Source of the DNA: Pseudopithomyces maydicus
Taxonomy: Eukaryota; Ascomycota; Dothideomycetes; Pleosporales; Didymosphaeriaceae
Reading direction: 5' to 3'
Assembly (NCBI GenBank): GCA_026873275.1
Contig: JANTUC010000002.1
Coordinates: 2,356,001-2,420,000 of the forward strand
DNA length: 64,000 nt
A program made the translations under genes and the position numbers. Under the pieces are notes generated by a model. That model made no database searches and was not told where the DNA came from. It was given only the letters and a program-made list of their open reading frames with translations. Positions 22,219 to 32,866 of this stretch are shown in pieces. The number at the start of each line of letters is the position of its first letter. The stretch's first letter is position 1.

Positions 22219-23631
22219 ATGTTCCAAACCGTATCTCCTAGCCCTGCTGATCCTGTATACCTACTGTCCCAGCGAGTGCGTGCTGACACATCGCAAGAAA
22301 AAGTAGACCTCGGTGTGGGAGTTTATCGAAACGAACACTCACAATATCATGAGCTTCGTGTGCTGAAGGCTGTGTGTATCTATCCCGACCTTTATTCCGC
22401 CCATGTGTGCCAATACTGACCTGGGTAAGGCGAAGAAGATGCTGTCACAGCTGGATGCAAACCACGATTACGAAGTGACAACAGGTAATCCACGGTTTCT
22501 AGAGCATGCCAGGGAGGTCATTTTTGGTGGTATTGACCCAATCCCCGAGTGTAGCACAATTACATCCGTACAAGCTATATCCGGAACCGGTTCGATACAC
22601 CTTGCAGCATTGTTCCTCAGCCGGACTCCTGCATTTCAGGGTAAAAATGTGTACATCGGCACGCCAGCGTGGGGTAACTACGTGCCCCTTTTCAATCTTG
22701 TTGGCTTAGAAGTCGTAACTTATAATCACTATGACCCTCAAAGAGGAACGGTCGATTTTGATTCTGTCATGGCAGCGGTTCAGCAGGCACCAAAAGGAAG
22801 TATTTTCGTGCTTCAAAGCTGTTGTCACAATCCTTCTGGTGCCGACTTCTCGCGGGAACAATGGAATGAATTGTCAGATACCATGAGAGAAAAGGAGCAT
22901 TTTCCACTTTTTGATGTGGCATATCAGGGCCTCGGCAATTCATTAGATGACGATGCATACGGGATACGACTGTTCAGGGACAAGGGCTTCGAACTGATTG
23001 CGTGCCAATCTTTTTCCAAAAACTTTGGCCTGTATGGCGAGAGAGTTGGGGTGCTTCATGCGGTAAGCGACAGCAAAGGAACGGCGTCAACGGTGTACGA
23101 GAGTCTGCGTTGTTTGATCCGATGGGAATTCTCATCTAGCCCAGTACGTTCGCCGCCCTTGAAGTGACAGGCGATCCTAAGATGATGCAAGTTACACATA
23201 CACCGGCTAACTCAGTACCTCTGTGATTAGGCATATGGTTCTAGATTGGTGGAAACAGTATTGGGTGACAACAAGCTCAAGCAAGATTGGGAAATGGAGT
23301 TGGCTACGATACAGCAGCGTCTTGCAGATAACCGAAGAAAACTTTATGCCGAGTTGGTCGAGAAGCACAAGGTTTGTGCATTCATTGCTCTTCTGCTGAC
23401 AAAATGTCTCTGACTTGGCTACAGATGCAAGGGAACTGGGGTTCTATTCTGTCTTCGAGAGGACTGTTCTGCTTCCTTCCATTGACACCAGCGCAATGCG
23501 AACGACTAGCACGCGATTTCCACATCTACCTGTTGCAGAACGGACGGATCAACATTGCGGGCTTGAACGACTCGAACATGGAACGCGTAGCTTCGGCTCT
23601 CGTCCAGGTGATGTCTTTACCGGCGAACTGA
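22219..23631 (+). CDS. Aspartate-type aminotransferase (PLP, fold type I)
   Basis: Class I aminotransferase of 404 aa. Exons: 22219-22371, 22430-23143, 23231-23371, 23425-23631, all phase 0. Family motifs: VDLGVGVYRNE at the N-terminus, the ISGTGSIHLAA cofactor loop, NYVPLF, LQSCCHNPSGADFS (Asn that contacts PLP), FDVAYQGLGN (Asp/Tyr), the Schiff-base lysine in SQSFSKNFGLYGERVG-like context (SFSKNFGLYGERVG) and the terminal GRINIAGLN. It has no obvious mitochondrial presequence. Aspartate aminotransferases convert 4-hydroxyglutamate to 4-hydroxy-2-oxoglutarate in hydroxyproline breakdown, which fits its place next to the HOGA-type aldolase. A general AspAT role cannot be excluded. Coding sequence is intact. 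Confidence 0.93.
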
Positions 23632-24092
23632 CAGTTGGCGATATCGCGTCGTCGGGTGGCAGCCCGACGTGTTCGGCTGGGCCGCGGGTGGCGTCCCATG
23701 CCGCCCTAAACCCGATTAGGGATTATCTTCCGAGGGATGGTGATAAGGCCTTGTAACTCAGGAATACGATGACCTCTCCGCGCGGAGTGTGCATAGCCGG
23801 TGACGTTTGGCCAAAAGAGAGTTGTGAGACTGGTGCACATGGGAGTACCTAGGTATACGTAGACGGCCATAGGCCAACTTGCATGTCCACGGGTCAATTG
23901 ATGTCACGAGTCTTCAATAGTGCTTTCCCCGCAAATTCGCAACGCCTGGCCTGACCGTCATTGGGAGGGCAGCAACCTTTCCACATACCGATAGATGGTC
24001 TCTGGCGGACCACGCCGGTTACAGCCGTACACAGACTGACATCTGGACCGGGTGCATGCCGGTTCTGGAGATAGTCTCCCAGATCGCACACC
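23632..24092. promoter_or_regulatory. Aminotransferase 3' flank and regulator promoter, with two inverted repeats
   Basis: A perfect 7-bp inverted repeat, CGTCGGG/CCCGACG with a 6-base loop, spans 23650-23669 just after the aminotransferase stop. A 12-bp palindrome, CTCCGCGCGGAG, lies at 23776-23787, containing CCG and CGG triplets. A minus-strand frame here is not a credible gene. Confidence 0.45.
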
Positions 24093-27000
24093 ATGGCAAA
24101 CTCAAACTCCAGCGAGCAGCGACGCGCCTCTAAGCGATCATCGAATGCGTACGTCTTACTCGGATCATGCGCTGCGTCGTACAAGCATGAGAGCAGCCGC
24201 CAAGGAATCTTCAGGGGACTTACAATCCAGTGAAGGTGCTCGCGGTGTCGACGACAAAAAATCAAATGTTCAGGTCTGCAGCCCTGTGCCAACTGCACCA
24301 AGCGCAGTTTGAGCTGTGTCTTCGACGACCGAGACAATAAAGTACTCGTCACCCAAGGGTAAGCCCTCCTTTTCGCAATCGACCGGGGCCAAGATTGGCC
24401 TTTCCAACGACATTACAGTCACTGCATTGCCAGTGCTGCTGCAGCCTAGGGAGGCACATTCAGTGACGTGATTAACACGGATGACTAGCTATCTTTCCGA
24501 TCTCCAACAGAAAATCGCTCGTCTCGAACGAAGGCAGGGTGGCTGCGAAGCCACCTCCAGCGCCCAACACCATGATTCTCGCGAACATGTTACCATGACT
24601 GAAAACAGAAATTCGCATTTGGAGCATCTGCTCCACGGTGCCTCCGTTGGTGGCCAGCATGGAAACTCTCGGTCTTCCCCCGGGAATACAAGAGAGAACA
24701 CGCCAAGGAGAGAGGGTCACGCCGAAGGCCCTGAGTTGACAAATCCTTTATTGGAATCACCTTCCAAGTTCATGTCATCCTCTTCAGGGAGAAGCTGTAA
24801 GTCTTTCGGCCGCAGCAAGAGACAAATCCGCTCACCAAGAAAGTCTATCTCGGTACCTCGTCTAACTGGTCATTTCACGGTCAGGTTTTGAATATTGTGC
24901 ATCAGCACATACGCAGTACTCCTCTTCCTGGAACGGAAATGTTGTTCGATGGCTCCGCCTACAATCTACCGTGGGTGAGTATGAATCGTCCTTCAGTCTC
25001 GGTTGCATTTGTCGCTGACTCGAGTGCCAAAACCAGGATGGTACCCGCAGTCTTCCAGAAACGAACGCGCCCGTTATTCCTAGCATCGATTACGCAATAT
25101 TTTTGATCAACGCTGTGAAGTTTCATTGCGGTCAACTGGTCCATTTGTTCGACGAAGATGAGTTCCATGAAAAGCTGCATGCATTTTATGGGAGTGCAGA
25201 GCCCAACAGAATGAGTGGCAGCTTGTGGTATGTACAGTACCTGCTGATTATTGCTTTCGGAAGGACGCTCGTACAACGAAAACACCGAGAGTCGAAACCA
25301 CCAGGTGCCGACTACTTCGTTCACGCCCTCCAGTTGCTACCTGATACCAATCGTCTATGCCGGGAGCCACTTGTTGCGGCCGAGATTCTGTGCGGCATAG
25401 CTCTCTATCTACAAGCTCTGGATATACGCAATGCCGCCCATGTAACAGTATGATTCCACCCACTCATAGTCGGTTTAATATCAACTAAGCCGAAGGCAGA
25501 TAGGACAAGCAATGCGAATAGCTTTGGCTGAAGGTATGCATACCGACATGCCGGTTTCAGAGCTCGGGGAAGCGTTTGTTCAACGATGCCGTAAAATATG
25601 GTGGTCCATTTACATTCTCGACCGACAGATGAGTTCACAGATGGGAGTCCCACAATCGATTCGCGACGATGATATCACGTGTCAGTTGACACACTTCCCG
25701 GGTTCCACTCAACGAACTGCAGCTTTGAAAATGCAGATCAAACTCGCTCGCATCTACGCAGATATAGCTAGGAGTGAGTAAAATCAGTTTCTCTAAGACT
25801 TCCGTTCCGTCCTGGGACATATCATCTTCAATATTGCATTGAATTCTGGAGCGATTCAAGTATTAGCACCTGGAAGAATTCAATCCCAGTACAAAAAGAG
25901 AGTTACCATGTAAATTTCGTCTCATCTGATAGCTATATCCCTGGATTGGTAATATAAGCTGATGTTTGACAGGTGTGTACGGTTCGAAAGGTCGCCTTCG
26001 TAAAAAGTTTGTCATCAGTATCAAATCTATCCTTGAAGACATGGCAATGATTGCAGAAGAGTTACGAAACTCGTTTCCTTTGCATGTGGATGAACGCTTT
26101 GGGGGTATATCAAGATTACCTGCTCATCTCCACCTTCTGTACTACCAGGTAAGCTACCCAATTTTACTCGTCTGAAGGTGCACCGACACGATCAATTCCC
26201 TAATGCTCTCACAGACCATTATCGTAACCACGAGACCGCTATTATTCTGTTGTTTGAAAAAGGCTTTCGAAAGGCTAAAAGATGTTGAGGCCTTAGTGTC
26301 GTCCCGTAAGATCAGGCCGCTATTAACAATGTCTCTGGATGCTGCGCACAAAATTTTGAACATCCTCGAGAGCCTGCAAGACCAGGATCTACTGGGTACA
26401 AAACATCAATCGTGACCAACCATCGAAAACTGACTAACTATGTTGTCAGAAACATTTCTACCATGGGATCTTGACTCACTTTTTGTATCCACAATGATAC
26501 TCGTTCTCGTCAGGTTTATTGACAGCTCCCTATCAGAGGATAGCCTGACTTGGCTGAACAAAGCTTTCGGTTTCCTAGACGCTATGACTGCGAATGGGAA
26601 CAAGATAGCCGAATTTCGGTGTGCCGAGTTACGGAAGCTGGAAGAGATGTTATCGGAATATTCAACCAACAGAATTTCACAACAACAGTGTCCAGCTGCA
26701 CAACCAAAAACTTCCATCTCGAATCATCAATCGATAGTCTTAGATCAACAGCCACTGGCAGAAGGGTACTTTATGAACCAGGACATACATTCACCACAGG
26801 CTATGATTAACCCCGAAGGTGTGGGAGTTTATCCTGTTTTTAGTGATGAAAGTAGCGGGTTCGGAGACGACTTGACCACAGAACAGATTCTTGCTGTTGC
26901 GGAATCGATGGATCTTGACGGGACAGATTGGTTCAATACGTTCGCGACCATGGACAACTTTGAAGCTGTAGACCCGCTACATCCAGCTCAGACAATGTAG
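24093..27000 (+). CDS. Zn2Cys6 transcription factor with fungal-specific TF domain
   Basis: Pathway-type regulator, 736 aa in nine exons: 24093-24148, 24236-24358, 24489-24796, 24844-24974, 25037-25447, 25500-25773, 25973-26148, 26215-26395, 26450-27000. All junctions are GT-AG and the sum is divisible by three. Exons 1-2 give a basic lead (RRASKRSSNA) and the binuclear cluster CSRCRRQKIKCSGLQPCANC-x6-C, a perfect C-x2-C-x6-C-x5-C-x2-C-x6-C. Next come a linker and short coiled coil (LSDLQQKIARLERR) for dimerisation. The middle-homology region has YLGTSSNWSF, FDGSAYNLPW, YAIFLINAVKFH, RKIWWSIYILDRQ and DDDITCQLTHFPG. The acidic, Asp/Ser-rich C-terminus is a likely activation domain. It lies inside the hydroxyproline-type cluster between aminotransferase and flavin oxidase, so it probably regulates these genes; CCG-N4-CGG sites in three of their promoters would fit. 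Confidence 0.92.
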
Positions 27001-27340
27001 TGAAGTTCTATAGACAGTTTTTTAATCAGGAATCTTAACCGAACTCGAGCACCTAAGCACTAGAAAACAAGATTGTGGACTTCGAGTATCGAATGACTAA
27101 TTTGCAGAGCGTATTTTATGCTTCCAGCGTCACATGGACACCTTTTTTTCCACGAGTGCCACTGTCTAGATTGCGAATTGAGTTGTTTTATCGAAACCCC
27201 GACATATTGTCAAGGATGTGGATTTCTAAAAGACATAAATCAATTGTCAGCATCGAGGCAATCCGTAACCATAGTGCAACAGTCCAGTTCTCTACATAAC
27301 TCTTTCTGTTGTATTATATGGCAGCCAGTTCTCTAGGACA
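27001..27340. other. Convergent intergenic region
   Basis: Between the 3' ends of the Zn2Cys6 regulator (+) and the flavin oxidase (-). AT-rich; nothing else seen. Confidence 0.5.
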
Positions 27341-28712
27341 CTATAACTTGGCCTTCACGGGACTCTCTGATAAATCACGGAACTCTCTGACGTCCCCAAC
27401 ACGCCAACTCACATCGGCGTCTTGACTTGTTTCCCCGTTGACAGGCTTGGGGTCCCTCCACCTCCACCTCCTAATCGGCTGCTGTGCACCTGATACATTC
27501 AGCAGATCACGCACCCAACGTCCAACAATAGGGAACATCTTAAAACCATGACCGGAATCACCAGTCATGATCATCACGGATGCCGAAGTTTCCGGAACGT
27601 AGTCTATTATGAAGTCTGAGTCGTCTGTATCGGCGAACCAACACAGTGATTTCTCCACCAACGGTCGATCAGCGAGATGCGGAAGCGTCTGCCGTAGGAG
27701 CTCCTTCATTTTGAGCTCGTCTTCGTACGGAACAAATCGAGTTGGCGCTTCGGGTGGTTTGGAAACGCCGGTCGAAAGCTCGGTGTTGACATATCCGCCG
27801 CCCATAGGGCAGAGCTTGAGTAGGTTTGTTTTCGGATCCGGCTCGAAGAAGAACCCAAGATCCCGCGCATACACAACAGGGATACCACGCAGAGCAGCGG
27901 TTTCATCATCTGTGAGACGGACGTGGGCCACAGACCACGATTTGGCCGATACGTTGGTTCCAAGCTCGGGGATGATCTTGTGAGCAGCTGCACCTGCGGC
28001 TACGATAACAAGAGATGCAGGGTGAACGCGACCATCCTTGGTCTTGATACCGGTGCTCCTGCGGATGTTGTTGCTTTTCTCGTATATGACCTTTTCAACG
28101 GCACCGACTTCTCCACCGAGAAAAAATTTGACACCACTCGATCGTGCTGCGCGGTAAACACCCCGAAGAGCATTCGCAGAATGCACATATCCATCGTAGG
28201 TGTTGATGTAACCTCTCCAGCCAGGAAGTTTGCCGGTGAACTGCCAGCACGCCTGGAGGAGATCTTCGCGCTTATCTACGTTATGCACAAATGGCCTCAT
28301 GATAGAATTACGCTCTGCAGCTGCCTGAAACCGCCGCATGGTGTCAATTGCCTTTTGAGGCGCAGCTTCCGAGCAGCAATTCAGGAAGCCGACCTTGTGG
28401 AAATATGGCGCGTAAAATGGTGTTTGCCATTCTTTCATTGCTTCCTAAGGTCTTTGATTAGCCATCGATGTTGTGCAGCATAGCTTTATTAAGATATCAT
28501 ACAATAGCAAGTTTGGTATACCAGTCATCCTCATACTCGGCTCTTGCAATTTTGTTCAGGTCGTTTGCGGCAGACCAGCGCGAAGGTATTTCTTCGTCCT
28601 TCTCGAAAACGGTGATATTTGTATAGCCATTTTGGGACAGCTCAAGTGCAGTTGACAGACCGAACGCACCAGCCCCAATGATGGCAATATGCTCGCTTTT
28701 GGGATATGTCAT
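27341..28712 (-). CDS. FAD-dependent amine oxidase, sarcosine/pipecolate/fructosyl-amino-acid oxidase family
   Basis: DAO/MSOX-superfamily flavoprotein, 437 aa. Exons 28503-28712 and 27341-28444 (57-58 bp intron, donor GTATGA, acceptor CCTTAG). The start at MTYPKSEHIAIIG was chosen because the dinucleotide-binding motif GAGAFGLSTALEL follows directly. An in-frame ATG at 28790 would add a hydrophobic lead of uncertain meaning. The second exon shows SAANDLNKIARAEY-type FAOX/MSOX sequence (exon 1 end), VIVAAGAAAHKI, CWFADTDDSDFIID, where the Cys is at the position used for covalent FAD linkage in MSOX and FAOX, and GDSGHGFKMFPIVG for FAD binding. Family members oxidise secondary or N-substituted amino acids (sarcosine, pipecolate, proline analogues, fructosyl amines). 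Inside this cluster a cyclic amino-acid substrate is attractive but unproven. Confidence 0.9.
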
Positions 28713-29235
28713 GCTGGGATGTGCAGTATAAAAGTAAGTCCAAGTGCACAGAACAAGCAAAGCAATCGGCTGTGGAGCTCTTAACAACAAAGCGACGTGA
28801 AGCCCTCACGGGACCTCTTCTGTTATCAGGCAATGCTGTCACCCTTGCATCGGAACTATCGGACTGGAGTTCCTGGTCTGCCGATGCGAGCTGCACTAGT
28901 GATTTCAGTCATGGTGGGGTGGCTCCAGATGTTACTGCACCACCGGCGACGCTTCCGACAGCCAACGGCAATCCTGCCGTGGTGCATGCGTATCAGCAGC
29001 GGAGTTATGTTGGGCTCTGGCTCAAAGCACTGGTGCATTCAAACGCATAAGGAGCACACGAGACTAATGTATGGATACTCTAGTGCTACCCTCCCATGGC
29101 AACAACCTCTGGGTTTCTTTTGGGTGATAGCAATCCGTTTTAGTTACATGTCAAAGTCAACATATGCGAGCAACACTAGACTTTGTTCTTGATACGTCCT
29201 GGATTTGATGCTGAACCCTACTCCAAGCCCTTCAT
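28713..29235. promoter_or_regulatory. Divergent promoter, flavin oxidase / carrier-like gene
   Basis: A 523-bp region between opposite start codons. No clear paired CGG site was found. The short reading frames inside are not conserved-looking. Confidence 0.5.
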
Positions 29236-30166
29236 ATGACGGAACTAGCATTTCAGAGCTTCGGTGAGACCCAGAGAAGGTACTCTCTTGTCAGCAATCT
29301 TGCAGGCGACATCTCAGCGGCGTTCCTGTCTTCGACACTTATTTCACCTATTCTTACGGCAATAGATAGGTTTGTAAACCATTTGACTTTCATGGAATCT
29401 CACAGTGACACTCTATAGAGCTGTTGTCGAGAACGTCGCCTCTGCCAATCGCACCTTACCAACCGCCTTGAAAGAGAATATACTGTATACCTTTAGATAT
29501 CCACGCCGTTTCTTCGCTGCAAAACCCTTCTTTTATATGTGGACGCTCTATGCAGCTACCTACACGACTGCAAATAGCGTCAGCAGCCTGACGAAGTCCT
29601 TGATGGATACTTCGCACGAGGTCCTTTCAGAATCTGTCACATTTCTGGCCACATGCGTTGTCAACGTACCCCTGGGTGTATGGAAGGATATCCGCTTTGT
29701 GCAGACCTTTGGTCGCACAATTGTCCCCCAGACAGACCGCCCCGTCGTCAACGCTCCTGCGAATACCAAACTTACACCACTGCCTCAAAGTCCAACGAGA
29801 TTCCCCCGCGCTGTAGGGGCGACGTTTCTCGCTCGTGATGCGATTACTATTTTGGGGTCTTTTACCTTACCACCTATCATGTCAGACAAGGTTCCAATCG
29901 CGGACCCGGCGGCACAGATGGCTGCGGCACAGTTACTTGTGCCTGTTCTTTCGCAGGTTGTAGCAACACCTGTACATGTTCTGGGGTTGGATCTCTATTC
30001 AAATCCAGAAGCAGGGCGGGAAGAACGTGCAAGACGGATACGAAGCAGTTTGTTAGGAACCACTGCGGTACGATGTGCAAGAATTATCCCAGCATTTGGG
30101 GTTGGTGGGATCGTGAATGCGGGCTTGAGGAATTGGTTCCATGGGAAGTTGGGGGTCCGATGCTGA
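29236..30166 (+). CDS. Divergent mitochondrial-carrier-like membrane protein
   Basis: Predicted 293-aa protein from exons 29236-29369 and 29419-30166 (49-bp intron, donor GTTTGT, acceptor TATAG). It shows three spaced segments in which a Pro is followed by charged residues at the end of a hydrophobic helix: SPILTAIDRAVV, NVPLGVWKDIRF and ATPVHVLGLDLY. Basic loops lie between them, and a partial repeat LARDAITILGSFTLPP follows the second. Size and threefold layout resemble mitochondrial carriers, but the canonical P-x-[DE]-x2-[KR] signatures are degenerate, so this is an inference. Position between the flavin oxidase and proline dehydrogenase would suit movement of a pathway intermediate across the mitochondrial inner membrane. 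It could also be an outer-membrane or orphan fungal family. Confidence 0.7.
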
Positions 30167-31294
30167 ATCAGTAGACCACAATCTCTGTCGGTGAAATGAT
30201 AGAAAGGCGTAGTAGAGAAGATGATATCACATGAGAGTGGACAGGCCCGGGGCCCGGGGCGTGGGGGTTGAAGTTCTGATTAGGAAAGCGAATACGATTA
30301 CGGCGTCGAGATTGTCCAATCAACGAAGGGATAGTATAAAACCACCATCCGCATCGGGAACATCCCCCAAGTGGAAGGAAGAGTGGATTTGGTGTTACAC
30401 AAAACTAGCACGGACGGTGACGGTCGCCATTTCCCATTTCCCATTTCCCATTTCCCATTCCATGGTGCTGCCTACCACCTGGAATCCGAGTGTCAATGCC
30501 GCCAGCCCTGCGGCCTTCTACTGGTGGTTTTTTTCTCTAGCCTTCATCGCATGCACGTTGCCCCGCCATGGCCATCTTGCTATCTCTCCATGGTCAGGTC
30601 TGATGGCTACTGTCGGCTCCTGCATAGCTAGAAAGCCAGGGTCCAGATTACGCTGGCGCAACTTCCCCGGATTATTATTCCAATAACGATAACGCATAAC
30701 ACGTGTCACACTACCGGTAGATAGTGGTTAGCTAAACAAGCAGTTGTGTGCGAATCGGCTGCCTGTCCGTTGTTTGCCTCGTTATCCGGAGCGTCGTGCG
30801 AACGTCACGAGGTAACCGGCCGTGTCGACCGCAAGACCGAGATCGCTGGCAAGGCGATGCGGGGTCATCGATTAGATGGTTGGACCCATGGTGGGGGTTA
30901 TATCACACATTGGTAGAGGACACATGAAGTTGTTCACGTTGATCAATCGCTGCTCATTGCTCAGCATTGCTCCCTGAGAAACTATTCCACTGGGGATAAC
31001 AAAGAACGCTATTCCAAGCAACAATGTTGCCCTCTTCAATCGGTCGCATAACCTCCGCAAGAAGAATATCTAACCATGGCCTTGCTATCGCATCATTCAT
31101 ACAGATGCGGTCGCACTCTGGTGTAATTCCACCAGCGAGGAATCTCGGGGCGAGCACAAATGCAGACACCGAATCACCCACAAGGACCACAAAAGTAATG
31201 CCCCCGAAAGCTGCCGCGTCAGATGCGCCACTGTGAGCAAGCCCTCCAGTTCTGACCTTCCGCGATTCATGCTGATTATCAATCCAGATCAGTA
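30167..31294. other. Long intergenic region upstream of proline dehydrogenase
   Basis: A 1.1-kb stretch without a supportable gene. It holds a TTTCCCA repeat (30428-30461), a GC-rich GGCCCGGGGCCCGGGG block near 30244, and many CCG/CGG triplets near 30785-30850. Minus-strand frames at 30954-31190 lack family features. Probably promoter plus 5'UTR of the dehydrogenase. Confidence 0.5.
30428..30461. repeat. Heptamer tandem repeat CATTTCC/ATTTCCC
   Basis: Nearly five head-to-tail copies of a 7-bp unit (ATTTCCC) in the intergenic region before the proline dehydrogenase gene. Confidence 0.85.
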
Positions 31295-32527
31295 ATGCCG
31301 CTGCAGATGCTTCTCCGATCTCTCCTGATCGCTACCGTATCCTCCAAGAAGTACCTTTTGATACCATCGTTGAAACTACTGTCATTCTTCGCAAAGCCAG
31401 GCCGAAGTTATCTCTTCAACGTAGACCGAAATCCACTTCTCCATGCTGTGATCAAAAAGACACTCTACAATCAGTTTTGTGCCGGAGAATCAGGACGAGA
31501 GACGAAAGCTTGCTGCAAGTCCTTGACAGATCTTGGCTTCAAGGGCGTGATCCTCACATATGCGAAGGAAATCGTGTTTGACCACAAGACTTCAGCATCT
31601 CACTTGCCCGGTGACCACGCAAAAGCTGAAGACATGTCTTCAACACACGATCCTGTGATTGAAGAGTGGCGTGTCGGGACTCTCGCCACAGTAGACCTCA
31701 TCGGACGAGGCGACATATTGGCTATCAAGACTACCGGCGGTGGGCCTGCCGTGGGAGATGCATTCAACAAGGGCGAACTACCTCCACTGCAAATGATGGA
31801 AGCCCTTGAAGAAATTGCTACTAAATGCAAAGATCGCGGTATCAAAATCATTGTTGACGCCGAGTCTCAGCACTTTCAACAGGGTATCGCTCGGACGACG
31901 CTGGAGCTCATGCGCAAGTTTAACCGTGAGCCTGAAGTTGTCATCTACAACACGTACCAAGCATACCTCAAGGGAACGCCGAAGATGCTCGAAGAACATC
32001 TAGCCGAGGCAGACAAGGATGGCTTCACCTTGGGCTTGAAGCTTGTCAGAGGCGCGTATATCTTGTCTGATGACCGATCTCTAATCCACGATACAAAGGA
32101 GGACACCGATCAGGCCTACAATGGGATTGCCCGCGGAGCGCTCCAGCAGAAGCTCTTCGATTACGGCGTTTCAAAGCCATTCCCGGCTACCAATCTCCTA
32201 CTAGCTAGTCACAACAAGGATAGTGTCATCTCTGCCCAAAGGCTGCATGCCCAACGAGAAAGCGATGGATTACCGACTGTGCCAGTCTGTTTCGCCCAAC
32301 TACATGGAATGTCCGACGAGGTTGGTTTCACTTTGTTGAAGGAGCAAGATGCAAACGGAAACGCACCACATGTGTTCAAGTGCTCCACCTGGGGCAGCAT
32401 GGGAGAGTGCATTGGATATCTTTGGCGAAGGGCGGTTGAGAACCGAGATGCGGTGTTGAGAACCAAGGACGAGTTCAATGCTTTGAAGAAGGAGGTATGG
32501 AGAAGAATAGGGTTCGGTCGTGGGTAA
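31295..32527 (+). CDS. Proline (or hydroxyproline) dehydrogenase, FAD-dependent
   Basis: Single-exon 410-aa PRODH-family flavoenzyme of the mitochondrial inner membrane, oxidising proline to P5C (or 4-hydroxyproline to 3-hydroxy-P5C) and passing electrons to the respiratory chain. The N-terminal 25 residues are basic/hydrophobic, consistent with mitochondrial import. Family landmarks: ELPPLQMMEALEEI, the barrel strands IKIIVDAES and EVVIYNTYQAYLKGTP, GLKLVRGAYILSDDR with TKEDTDQAYN (substrate and FAD pocket), LLLASHN, FAQLHGMSDEV, and the substrate-binding helix GYLWRRAVEN. The start at 31295 was used; 31307 is an alternative Met. Which ring substrate it prefers turns on few residues and cannot be settled by eye. 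The neighbouring aldolase and aminotransferase point to hydroxyproline. Confidence 0.92.
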   Translation: MPLQMLLRSLLIATVSSKKYLLIPSLKLLSFFAKPGRSYLFNVDRNPLLHAVIKKTLYNQFCAGESGRETKACCKSLTDLGFKGVILTYAKEIVFDHKTSASHLPGDHAKAEDMSSTHDPVIEEWRVGTLATVDLIGRGDILAIKTTGGGPAVGDAFNKGELPPLQMMEALEEIATKCKDRGIKIIVDAESQHFQQGIARTTLELMRKFNREPEVVIYNTYQAYLKGTPKMLEEHLAEADKDGFTLGLKLVRGAYILSDDRSLIHDTKEDTDQAYNGIARGALQQKLFDYGVSKPFPATNLLLASHNKDSVISAQRLHAQRESDGLPTVPVCFAQLHGMSDEVGFTLLKEQDANGNAPHVFKCSTWGSMGECIGYLWRRAVENRDAVLRTKDEFNALKKEVWRRIGFGRG

Positions 32528-32866
32528 ATAGAACACGATACACGGTTAGACCATCTCAACGAGAGAAACGTGAAAACGAATAATCATGAATTTCATATAT
32601 ACGATGATAGCATGCATTTGATCTATCAGAAGTTTTCGCAAACTGTTATCTAGACTACCTACCTTGCAACAGTCATAGGCGTTGGTGACGTAACGCGATG
32701 TGGGGAAGGACCTAGGAGGGACCCAATCGGCCAGGACACCGATATTAAGGCCGCCTTCGGCCATGGGTACCAACGGCGCTTCAGCAATCATAACTACAAC
32801 AAAATTAGCTGTTATTATTGTAAATCATTGTCGTGGAAAATTTTCTGGGTCAAAGTGGCTCGAATA
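32528..32866. promoter_or_regulatory. P5C reductase promoter with CCG-N4-CGG site
   Basis: Contains CCG-CCTT-CGG at 32751-32760, about 107 bp upstream of the P5C reductase start. This is the third such site in the cluster. No gene lies here. Confidence 0.4.

Noticed and set aside
23894..24352. 152-aa minus-strand frame
   Set aside because: Overlaps the Zn2Cys6 exons 1-2 on the opposite strand; those exons encode a perfect metal cluster, so this frame is a shadow.
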